A DNA stretch of 16,997 nucleotides, from the NCBI GenBank assembly GCA_023091735.1, contig JALKBU010001086.1, positions 1 to 16,997 on the forward strand, read 5' to 3'. Position 1 is the stretch's first letter. Every line of letters starts with the position of its first letter. The notes below the pieces were generated by a model that did not search any database, was not told where the DNA came from, and saw only the letters and a program-made list of their open reading frames with translations. This DNA is from Trichomonas tenax. Its lineage: Eukaryota; Parabasalia; Trichomonadida; Trichomonadidae. Shown here in pieces: positions 1 to 9,100 of the stretch. Position numbers and translations under genes: made by a program.

Positions 1-66
1 TTATATATCCACAGCATTTTAGATGGGAAAATTTTTCATTTGCCACCAAAATTAGACCTTAAATAT

Positions 67-261
67 TCATACTGGTGGAGAAAAATCGAGATGTTTGAGT
101 AGGCGTAGAAAATTCAGTGACGCCGCAGAACTGGATCGTAAATTTTTGTCAATATTTCGATTAGGCATCAAACCACAATCACACACTCTGCTTTCTGTCC
201 TACAGCAAAGAGCTCTCCCGTTTCTCTTCTCGTTTTTCAATGAAAGAAATAATTTCATCAC
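67..261. other. GC-richer island with unassigned short open frames
   Basis: Bases 91-240 are about 41% G+C by hand count, clearly above the flanking AT-rich DNA. Both strands stay open here. On the minus strand an ATG at 258-256 opens about 63 codons rich in Arg, Ser and Cys. The plus-strand frame lacks an ATG. I recognise neither product and see no domain, signal peptide or initiator. It may be the remnant of a gene or of a dispersed repeat; real coding is not supported. Confidence 0.2.
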
Positions 262-1017
262 CCAAAAAGTACCATCAAAACAGCTGATTTTCTAGCCTCT
301 TACTGTATATCGAATGGAGAATTGAAATATCACTCCTTATACTTGCTTTTCTTGTCTAATAAACACTTTTATATAAACAGTTTTTTGTAAAGTATTCAAA
401 ATTGACATTTCAAGAATTACGAATTGGATAATATATCAGATTTTAGTTCAATTCATCCATGTATAAACTACCAATATCATAGAATACAATATATATGAAA
501 TAGCAATCTCTAATGCAATATGAAGATCAACTTTTGAATTCAATCATCAAATTTTTAATAACCGCTTTATACACAGCATCAAGAGATTATAGATTAAAGA
601 ATGAAGAACTTTATCTACTCAAAAATTTATTCTTTGACTATCAATTTTGAAAATATAAAACGATTTTCAAAACCATTTAATGTAGTTAAAGCATTGTCAA
701 AAATGAAATGATTGATATGGTTGCGAAGCTTCAAATTCAATTTCATAATTCAGAAATTTGATATACAAGCACAATTTTCGAAATCACTTCACATAAACAT
801 TATAAATTTCGAAATAAGCCGATTTACATAGTAGAGAGTGCTCAAATCCAATTTTCCGATAATGCAGCCAAAATTATTCATATGATGATGAAATTACATC
901 TTACATCGTATCTGAATTCCAAATATCATAATGAAATTCGTCAAATCCTGTCAGAAGTCCAAAATTCTAGAATGCGGCCAAAGTTTCAAAGAAATTTTTG
1001 AGTGTTTACTTGGCCTG
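262..1017. other. intergenic DNA without a recognisable gene
   Basis: This stretch is very AT-rich with frequent stops in all frames. I see no tRNA-like box, no recognisable domain and no repeat longer than chance. It includes the upstream region of the co-chaperone gene that starts at 1037. Confidence 0.6.
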
Positions 1018-1025
1018 ATAACGAT
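1018..1025 (+). promoter_or_regulatory. Myb-type ATAACGAT element before the co-chaperone gene
   Basis: ATAACGAT lies 11 nt before the ATG at 1037. The core AACG resembles Myb recognition elements described in Trichomonas promoters. No TCA(+1)YW initiator is present near this start; the closest is TCAAG at 1025-1029. The same 8-mer occurs upstream of the FTS-like gene on the other strand. The regulatory role is inferred. Confidence 0.35.
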
Positions 1026-1036
1026 CAAGTAAATCG

Positions 1037-2572
1037 ATGTTTGTTTTCCTTTTTGCGCTGGCTACGAATAACGACCAATCGGAGAAAGTCACGAAACTGA
1101 TGGCCAAAGGCCAATACCCTAGGGCTATACAAGTTGCTACCGATTTGATTGAGGAACAAGGTCAAATTGATGCTGATCCTAAATTATTCAAATTACGCGG
1201 AGAATGCCAGTTCTATCTTGGTAAGTACAACGAGGCTATCTTGGATCTGTCCAAGTTAATCAATTATCTTCAAGCTAATCCTAAAGATCAACAACATTCT
1301 TATTCATTGCGTGGACAATGCAACTTAATTCTGGGCAATATCGATGATGCACTCAATGATGCAACGAAAAGCAAAAATTTCACTCTCTTAAAGGCCGTAA
1401 AAACATGCAAATTTCAAATCGAGGCTGCTCAAGTCTCTGAGAAGAACAAAGTTGCTAAAGAAGCACTTGAACACTACCAAAAAGCCCTTAAATATGCTTC
1501 ACTTTCGATAAATCACCTCGTTAAGGCTGCAGATAATGCTCTGCAAATTGGCAATAACGAGGAATTCGACAACCTCGCAAAACAGATTTTCAAGGTTGAC
1601 GCAAAGAACCCTGGATATCTTTTGTTGGTCGGTCTCGATTCATTCGAGAAGAACGAATTAAGTCTCGCTGAAACACGCTTCAAGAAGTGCTCCAGCACAA
1701 ACAACAAGTGCATGAGATTGTTGAAGACAACAAAGAGGCTTTTAGATCACAGAAATAAGGCATCAAGTTTAATAAGACAATCGAAATTCGAAGAAGCAGC
1801 CGAACACATGAACGCCTGCATTGAAATCACAAAGCAATATGCAAAGCCGAGTTCTCCAGTCTCACTTGCGATCGATATTTTGCAAGTTAAGATTTTAATC
1901 AAGAAAGGCAATCAAAACGAGGCTCTCGATATTTTGAACAACTTAATTAAGTCATATCCAAACAATACAGAACTTCGCTGCGATCGTGGTGAAATTCTCA
2001 TCGAACTTGAAGATTATGACGGTGCTATCACTGATTTCTCAGTGGTTTCAAGACTCGATCAAAGCAACAAGCGCACACAGGCTGGTCTCAAGAAAGCATC
2101 AGATTTGCGTGATAAGGAGAAACATCAGGACTACTACGAATTACTCGGTGTCAAGAAGGGCTGCACAGACTCAGAACTCAAGTCAGCGTTCAGAAAGGCC
2201 ATTTTCAAATGGCATCCAGATAGATTCTCCGATAAGACCGAAAAGAAGAATGCTGAAAAGAGAATGAAGTTAATCAACAAGGCCATGGATGTGTTAGGCG
2301 ATCCACAGAAGAGAAAGCTTTACGACCAAGGCATCGACCCAGAAAATCCAAACGTTCCTCCACCAGGTTCAGAGGGTCAATATCAGCAGGGTGGTCCACA
2401 GGGAGGCTACTACCAACAGGGTGGATTCCCAGGAGGAGGTTTCCCAGGCGGCGGCCAACAGTTCTTCATGGGAGGACCAGGAGGATTCGGCGGTGGTGAC
2501 TTCATGCAGCAAATCTTCAGGCAAATGCAAGCTCAACAAGGCGGTGGCGGTGGTCATCGTAGAGGCCGATAA
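1037..2572 (+). CDS. TPR/J-domain co-chaperone, P58IPK (DNAJC3)-like
   Basis: This 511-residue protein has the architecture of P58IPK/DNAJC3, a co-chaperone of the ER lumen that delivers misfolded clients to BiP-type Hsp70. A short hydrophobic N-terminus (MFVFLFALA) may serve as a signal peptide. Tandem TPR helices fill about residues 15-360. A J domain covers about 365-433, with the Hsp70-activating HPD triad at 393-395 (context KWHPDR). The tail from about 440 is rich in Gly, Gln and Pro and ends in HRRGR, without a KDEL-type signal; animal DNAJC3 also lacks one. The segments NELSLAETRFKKC and KLYDQGIDPENP match equivalent places in animal P58IPK. The ATG at 1037 opens the frame directly at the hydrophobic segment. 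Because that segment is only about 9 residues, a cytosolic DNAJC7-like role is the main alternative. The gene is intact and intronless. Confidence 0.85.
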   Translation: MFVFLFALATNNDQSEKVTKLMAKGQYPRAIQVATDLIEEQGQIDADPKLFKLRGECQFYLGKYNEAILDLSKLINYLQANPKDQQHSYSLRGQCNLILGNIDDALNDATKSKNFTLLKAVKTCKFQIEAAQVSEKNKVAKEALEHYQKALKYASLSINHLVKAADNALQIGNNEEFDNLAKQIFKVDAKNPGYLLLVGLDSFEKNELSLAETRFKKCSSTNNKCMRLLKTTKRLLDHRNKASSLIRQSKFEEAAEHMNACIEITKQYAKPSSPVSLAIDILQVKILIKKGNQNEALDILNNLIKSYPNNTELRCDRGEILIELEDYDGAITDFSVVSRLDQSNKRTQAGLKKASDLRDKEKHQDYYELLGVKKGCTDSELKSAFRKAIFKWHPDRFSDKTEKKNAEKRMKLINKAMDVLGDPQKRKLYDQGIDPENPNVPPPGSEGQYQQGGPQGGYYQQGGFPGGGFPGGGQQFFMGGPGGFGGGDFMQQIFRQMQAQQGGGGGHRRGR

Positions 2573-2573
2573 A
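2570..2573 (+). promoter_or_regulatory. TAAA poly(A) signal overlapping the stop codon
   Basis: The stop codon TAA is followed by A, giving TAAA. In Trichomonas, UAAA, often including the stop codon, acts as the polyadenylation signal. Confidence 0.45.
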
Positions 2574-3149
2574 ACACCATATATTATGAATAAATCTATG
2601 TTATTTAATCAATTTTCTCGATAATGTTTTTTGCATTTGCCATTTTTATCAACATGCGTTTTTATATCTCCCTATCTAAATTGTATGATACTATGAGATA
2701 TTTGCTCTAAAATGACAGAGTTTGAAGCAATAATCTCAACTGAATAAATTTATAACATTAAAGTTTGTCACAGTTATTTTAAAATGAAATTAACATAGGC
2801 CAAAGGTCATTAGTTTAGAAAATACTCCATGCATTTAAGTAAGCATGGAAGTGAGCTTCTCATTTGTAACAATAAAATGAAATAATTCATTCTAAAGAGC
2901 TTGAAACACATCGCAAAAAAGTGCTTCGAAATATTTTTTACTAAATTATTACAACGTCATATTTCTCGAATAGATAAACAGTTGCTCTGTTTTATGATAG
3001 TACATGGAGATATGTAGCCTATTAAATAGTGTATTATGTGAGAAATCCTTTAATTTCGCAATAATAAAAAGTTTATAAATGCTCGAAAATGATGGAAAAA
3101 TGTTTTACGATTGAAAAGTGAATATATATCAAATGAAAAATTGACAAAA
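2574..3149. other. intergenic DNA with a small inverted repeat
   Basis: No gene is seen. The only structure is an inverted repeat, TCCATGC at 2826-2832 and GCATGGA at 2843-2849, which could form a 7-bp stem with a 10-nt loop. The downstream gene has TCAAA at 3129-3133, a weak match to the trichomonad initiator, 19 nt before its ATG. Confidence 0.45.
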
Positions 3150-4433
3150 ATGATAAACATTTCTATTTCGCGTCTCTCGCTGCAAAATCTTGGAAAATCG
3201 CCGGTATTCAACAAGTTCGCTAACATCAACATCGAAAAATCGATGTATTCTCAGTTTTCAGCGCCTTTATTGATGAATCCGAAATTATCTATTTTATCCA
3301 ACGTTAAATTCAACAAAGGATTATCATCAGCGATCAGAGTCAATCAGGGAGAAGTTTTGATACCGTCAAACAAGACATATTTCAACGAATTAAAGGAAGA
3401 TCAAACAATTTTAGTGAAAAGATGCGTTTTCACGGATATCCAAACCACAAACGATTACGCGATCATCGACTGCAGATGTGACAAAAGTTCTTTTGGAACT
3501 CTTTCTGTTTATCAAACAACTTTTGCAAACACATTTTCTTCAAAATGCGGTGCAATTTATTCGAATTTAAGAGACTTCGAGTGTTATTCTACATGCTTCT
3601 ATCACTGTGCAAGCTCATATTCAACTTGTTTATTTACAAATTCTCGTTTCAATGGACAAAACTATCTCAATCTGTCTACAATCGTTCACTGTACTTACAT
3701 GAAAGGTGTTGATGAACCAGTTTCAACTGTTGTACTTCATGATGGATTTCAATCTCTTGTTGATTTCAACTTCTCGGGAAATGCTTTCGCGGAAGGTCAA
3801 TCCCAGGCATTGCACATTGAGTCCGTTACAACTTCTTCTTTATCTATTAGTTTCAACATTTTCTCTTATAACTTCGATGTTGGACTCATTTTCGTCGCTG
3901 GACAGTGCGCTCACAGAAATTTCAGCCATGTCAGCTTCCTCCAGAACGAAGGAATTCCACTTATCAGATATGATTACGATCTCACATTAGATAACTGCAG
4001 ATTCCTTGAAAATAAGGACACATTTATCGTCCAGAGAATCCAGGTCGGCGAAGATCCTCATGATGCAGTAATTAACTTCGTTAATTGCCAGTCTGACCAG
4101 AAACCTTCAACATCTGATGAAAAGCTTCTCTCAGTCCTTGGAAACATTAAGATAACGAAGGTTAAGATAGAAGATATGGCTTTCTTGAACACAAAGCTTT
4201 GCGCTGGAGCATCATTGAATTCTCCAGTTGCAACAATAATCATGGTCATTATCCTCATTTTGCTCATCGCAGGCATCATCACTCTCTTTGTTTACACCAA
4301 TTACAAAAAGGACCCAACTAAGTACGAGAACTACTACCAGAAGCTTAGGGCGAAGTTCAACCGTCGTAAGCTCTCAGAATATGAAGCTGGCCTTGCAGAT
4401 ATTCAAGTTGAACAGTCTTTGGATCAAAACTAA
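3150..4433 (+). CDS. beta-helix-like surface protein with one C-terminal membrane segment
   Basis: The 427-residue product resembles the large trichomonad families of Cys-containing, right-handed beta-helix (Pmp-like) surface proteins. Short strand-length units recur with aromatic or Cys pairs, for example CVFTDIQTTNDYAIIDC, CGAIYSN and STCFYHCASS. A hydrophobic segment of about 25 residues (from about 358, SPVATIIMVIILILLIAGII) is followed by a basic tail of about 44 residues with YENYYQKL. YQKL fits the YxxPhi clathrin-adaptor sorting signal, so the tail should be cytosolic. No N-terminal signal peptide follows the chosen start. The ATG at 3150 is the first in frame; upstream the frame holds only a TTG and then closes at a TGA at 3090. 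A later ATG at 3243 is possible. The gene may be an N-terminally shortened family member. The exact function and ligand are unknown. Confidence 0.7.
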   Translation: MINISISRLSLQNLGKSPVFNKFANINIEKSMYSQFSAPLLMNPKLSILSNVKFNKGLSSAIRVNQGEVLIPSNKTYFNELKEDQTILVKRCVFTDIQTTNDYAIIDCRCDKSSFGTLSVYQTTFANTFSSKCGAIYSNLRDFECYSTCFYHCASSYSTCLFTNSRFNGQNYLNLSTIVHCTYMKGVDEPVSTVVLHDGFQSLVDFNFSGNAFAEGQSQALHIESVTTSSLSISFNIFSYNFDVGLIFVAGQCAHRNFSHVSFLQNEGIPLIRYDYDLTLDNCRFLENKDTFIVQRIQVGEDPHDAVINFVNCQSDQKPSTSDEKLLSVLGNIKITKVKIEDMAFLNTKLCAGASLNSPVATIIMVIILILLIAGIITLFVYTNYKKDPTKYENYYQKLRAKFNRRKLSEYEAGLADIQVEQSLDQN

Positions 4434-4434
4434 A
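4431..4434 (+). promoter_or_regulatory. TAAA poly(A) signal overlapping the stop codon
   Basis: The TAA stop is followed by A, and then by a run of ten T residues. This is the same arrangement as in the co-chaperone gene. Confidence 0.45.
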
Positions 4435-4496
4435 TATTATTTTTTTTTTCAATTTATTATCAAAACTTTACAATAACTTATAAAAAACCATATTAA

Positions 4497-4533
4497 CAAC
4501 CATTTGATCTATAAATTAAAGCAACCATTTGAT
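4497..4533. repeat. short direct repeat CAACCATTTGAT
   Basis: Two exact copies of CAACCATTTGAT lie at 4497-4508 and 4522-4533 with 13 bases between them. They sit in the AT-rich gap between the 3' ends of the surface-protein gene and the BspA-like pseudogene. No function can be assigned. Confidence 0.5.
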
Positions 4534-4625
4534 GCACAGCAACTGCTATCATTTGGACAATATAATTTAAAATCTTGTATTTTCTGCAATCTTTGAATAA
4601 AATTATTTTTATCTCAACACCATAA

Positions 4626-5866
4626 TTATTTGAAATATCTTGTTCTATGAACTAATTTATAGATTTTCACATTAAAATAAATACTTGAACCATGATGTAT
4701 GAGAAAATAATTCCCGAATTCAGGTTTATACGAATTACATTTAATAACACCAATGCATTCTTTTAACGATGATTTTGGAAGGTTTGAAAATGATATCAAA
4801 TTATTAATGTAATCACTTGTCTTTGATTCAATCTTTATTCCGCATTTCAAAGAAGTGCAGCCAAGAAATGCGTTAGCACCAACAATGTTGATGGAAGAAG
4901 GAATACTAATGAAAGACAAAGAGTTGCATCCTTCAAAGACATTTTCACTAATTCTCGTAACATTGTTCAATGGAATCATGATTGATAATAGATTTACACA
5001 TCTATAAATAGCTCCAGTATTAATGTACCTCGTGTTTGCAGGCATCGAGAAATATGTTATTGGTGAAGCAGGAGGGAAGAAATACATTGTTACTAAATTT
5101 GATGAGAAAAGTCCGCTGCTCCATACTGTGAATCTATCACTCAATGATTCAATCCTTGATAAATTATAACAGTTCTTAAATACATAATCACCAATTGTTG
5201 TTAATGCAGATCCTTCTGGATTTGTAAATTCAATTATATGATAACAAGATTCGAATGCAGAATCAGATAAAGTTGTAACTACTTGCGGCAACAATAAACT
5301 ATTTATTGCTGTATTCATGAATGCCTTTGATCCGATATATATATCAAGTTTGGAGGTAATACCAAAGTGAAATCGAAGAAAGAGCACAGTTTTGAAATAA
5401 GGCAGTGCTAATTACTGTTAAGCTATTTGGAAGATGTACAGTTTAAAAATACATTTTGATCAATTGTTTGAACACTGTCTGGAATGTTTACCGACTGTAA
5501 ATTTATGCAACCTTGAAATGCTGAATCACCAATTCTCTGAAGGTTAGATGGAAATTGAATATCTGAAATTAAAGCATCACCAAAAGCCCAACCATCAATT
5601 ATTTCAACCGAATCTGGTATAATAACTTTTGTGAGCTTTGAATTTCTAAAGCAACAAGTCTAAAGCCGTGTGACTCCATTTGGAACTGTTGTTTGACCAG
5701 TTAAAGCAGGTGGAAATGAGTGGAATAATGATCCATCAATTGTAACAATTGCATTGTTAACAATTTCGTAAGCAATATTTTAAGGATGAATATTTAATAC
5801 TTTTAACGATGCAATGGGACTCCAATGATTTATGTTGAGAAGTAGGGTGACAAAAAGTTTTGGACG
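4626..5866 (-). pseudogene. BspA-like leucine-rich-repeat protein, decayed
   Basis: The minus strand encodes LRR_5/BspA-type repeats, a surface-protein family greatly expanded in Trichomonas. Repeat units have the form xIGDxAFxxCxxLxxIxIPxSV, for example IGDSAFQGCINLQSVNIPDS and the later FEGCNSLSFISIPSSINIV. Reading from high to low coordinates, the first part (5866 to about 5435) is interrupted by TAA at 5782-5780, TAG at 5662-5660 and TAG at 5425-5423. The repeat pattern then moves to a second frame (from about 5433), and again to a third frame near 5335-5375, which stays open to 4626 (253 codons, opening with GTG and not ATG). At least two frameshifts and three stops therefore break one repeat protein. 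No membrane segment is seen at the C-terminal end. Expression of a shortened product from an internal ATG is possible but unlikely. Confidence 0.85.
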
Positions 5867-6167
5867 TTAATTTTTCATCAGACGAAACTCTCATTGGCGA
5901 TTTTGCACCTGCTTTATACATTTAATTTTTGTCGGATGTTAGCCCGCGATTATTTCTTAATGTTTTGCGTAATTAACATTAAATTTTGTGTCTGTTTAAG
6001 ATTTCATCAAGTTAACGCATTTTCTTTGAAATCTTTAATATTTGATTTAAGTTCACATTATTGATATCTGTGATAAGATTTTAACATCGAAATGTAAGTT
6101 TATTAAGAAATTATTTTGTGTTTATTCAAATGTTCTCAATTTTGATGCATTGTCAAAATTTTTACAA
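5867..6167. other. intergenic promoter-side DNA before the HECT gene
   Basis: This 300-base gap separates the 5' side of the BspA-like pseudogene from the HECT gene, in divergent orientation. Apart from the initiator that follows it, I see no conserved box, repeat or RNA gene. Confidence 0.5.
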
Positions 6168-6172
6168 TCATT
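6168..6172 (+). promoter_or_regulatory. trichomonad initiator (Inr) TCATT
   Basis: TCATT fits the trichomonad initiator consensus TCA(+1)YW, with transcription expected to begin at A6170. The ATG at 6181 would then have an 11-nt 5' UTR, normal for Trichomonas genes. Upstream in-frame ATGs at 6130 and 6145 would lie outside such a transcript. The element therefore decides the start of the HECT gene. Confidence 0.7.
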
Positions 6173-6180
6173 ATTTTAGA

Positions 6181-9100
6181 ATGAATCCTAACATTAGAGA
6201 GCTCTCAGCTGAAGAGTTATACTCTCTATCACTAAGCAGTCTGGCTGGGCTTTCAACGAACAATCAAGAAGAACAAATCAACAAATTGATCAAATTTTGT
6301 TTTTTGGACAAAAGCATTGATCGGTCAGTAATTACAGCTGCAACTGTCTTCCTATCTAACATAAAAGAGATCGGTAGCTGTATCAATCCTGAAATTCAAC
6401 AAATCCTTAACGAATATATTCCATTTACCAACAAAGAACTAGATTTACTATTTCTTGCATTAGTTTTCATATATTCAGTCGGTGATGAGTCCATTATCAC
6501 TAAATACAAAGAAATTCGAGAGAGATTATTATTCAAATTTGACAAAGATAAGATATACAATTATATAACATTGTGCAGTTTCATATTTTCACTAAAATGC
6601 ACAGAAAAGAGTGAATTGATCCAATCTAATGTAAATTATTTATCCAATCAAAATTACCCATTAATTTTAAGCGAGCATTTCATTGTAACGATAGCAAAGA
6701 TTGGAATTCTTATCCCTGTAACAATGCTTCTTAAAAATCCACCCGTTGTTGGAACAATTTATGATGAAATCAAAGAAAAGATTCTTTCAGTGATTCCAAA
6801 GCAAATTGTAATCAGTCAACTTGCTTCAATTGTAAATATGATTGGCCTCCAACAAACAGTAGAATACTGTGCTGAAAGTAACATTGATGTTCTTAACCAA
6901 ATCACATTTATCGTCGAAGAAAATCAGATGAATGATCGAATTTGGGAAATCTTCAAAGAAAAATCAGTGAAAATTCCTTTCAAGCTCCATGAATATGCAC
7001 TCCAAAAGTCCAAAAACAGTTTATCAGATGCTGAATATTGTTTCAAGCATATTGGATTTGCTCTTGATGACCAAACAATGTTTGAAATCTTTCGGAAAAG
7101 TTCAAATCGTGAATTGCTTCAAAATGTCAATCTCTTAGAAACATTGGACATCAGCAGTGATGACATTGAAATTTGGAAGATGTTAATCGAAAGATTCGAT
7201 CTAACTGATCAACTTTTTGAAACTTTCATATTAAGTTTTCAAGACAAATTTGGTGAAAAACTTTTAAAATTGATATCAAGTTCTCTTGATAATCTTGAAC
7301 CATTGCATATTTTTTTATCAAAAATGTTAGAATTAGACCCTAAATTATCCATAAATCTCTGTGAAACATCAAAAAGTCGAGAAATTCTTGATGAAATCAT
7401 TTCCAAAATCCCAGTTTCATTTTGGAGAATGCCATTCAAATTCATATCAATGAATAATGATTACGTTAAGTCATTGGACCACTACATCATGTTCTCCATT
7501 GCTTCTCTTCAAGGAAACTGCGCACCTCAGATTAGTTATCAATCAGAACTTTTCAGACAATTTACGAGTTCTAATTTCGATGAAATATTCGAATTCATTG
7601 TTTCAAATGAATTCAGCAAAAATCCTTTAATTGTTCCTCAATCGATGTCTGATGTGTCTAAGATTTTCTATTATAACTCAGCAAACTATTGGAACATGAT
7701 TCACTTTGGAGAAGGAAATCAACCTTTATGGCTTCCAACACCAGAAAATGCTCTCTATTTCATTTTCATTGGATGCAGCATCATCGATTCACTGAAGAGA
7801 TTTTCGTCGAAAACAAGAATCAATGGAATCTCGCATTGCAAATTCTTTTATGAAAACATCATTAAAATAATTTCTGAAATGATTATTCCGAATAGAATTT
7901 CCAGTGAAGAACAGGAGAATGATTACAAGAGGAAAGAAATTTGCCTTAACAAAATTCTCGAATACATTCCACGCGATATATTGTCAATCACAAAATCAAA
8001 GAAAACAATATCACTTGAATTTGTTTGTGATTTCATTGCAACATTATGGAACAAAGGAATCGAACCTAATACAACTTTGTTCGATAATTTCTCAACTGCA
8101 TTCACGATTCTTTTGCAAGATACACACGGTATTTCATTCATAAAGCAAGTCAAAACAATGTTTGGAAATTATTTTCAACAAATATTGAAGTTCATTGCAG
8201 ACAACGCCGAAGGAGTTATCGAAAACTTTTTGAATAAAAAAGGAAAATACTGTAACTTCAAAATTTCATGCAAAGTTTATACTCAAAACATGAATCATTT
8301 GTTGTTCAATATTTTCTTTGCTAATGAGAAATTAACAGAAGAGCACTCAAAATATTTGGTCAAATTAAGCCGCATGGTGAAGAGCATCAATCAACCTGAA
8401 ATGACTGAAAGATTCCTTCATTCTGCAGAAAATGTCAATCGAGACTCAATTTATGCAATAATTCCTTTCTTCCCATCAATTTATTACAAACCAGAAAACA
8501 AAGAACTGCTTTTATCAAGAGCACTTTCATATGTCTCAAATATGCCACAAGATGTCATCAGAATTGAAATTGACAGAATATTAATGCTCCTAATGGACAA
8601 AAATGATGAAAAATTTGGCCAAATGTTTGCAATAATGAGTCAAAGATTACAAAATGGAGTAACACTACAGCAAATTGTGGAATCTTTGAATGATTCATTT
8701 TTATATTCACCGCCAACAGCAGATGCTATTTCAATGATTTACAAGCCAATCGAAAGAACAACAAATCTTCACTTCGTTTTCAGAGATGAAATTGAAACAC
8801 CTCATCTCACATCGAATGTATTCATATCATTTATCGAATCGATATTCAAGAAATTTGATGGAGAAAACAATAATTCTCTATTTGTACTATTAATGATTGC
8901 ATTGAGATCTCCACTTCATTTTCTTTATCTGGAAAATATAGAATTGAAAGAAATTTTCGAGAAAATCAACTCAATTGGCATCAAATCATTAAAATCCAAA
9001 GACTTTGAAACTACAATTCACTGTTGCCATATTTTACGTGAAATAACACAATCTGTTGCCATTGCTTCAATTTTCATCGATTGGGCATTTGAAAAAATGT

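Noticed and set aside
2369..2557. Minus-strand frame opposite the end of the co-chaperone gene
   Set aside because: It is a shadow of the Gly-rich tail; its Ser/Thr/Leu-rich translation comes from the GGN repeats read in reverse.
4626..5387. Intact 253-codon BspA-like gene
   Set aside because: It starts with GTG in the middle of a repeat, and the preceding repeats continue upstream in two other frames.
6118..6180. 21-codon N-terminal extension of the HECT gene
   Set aside because: It opens with GTG, and the initiator at 6168 places the transcript start downstream of it.
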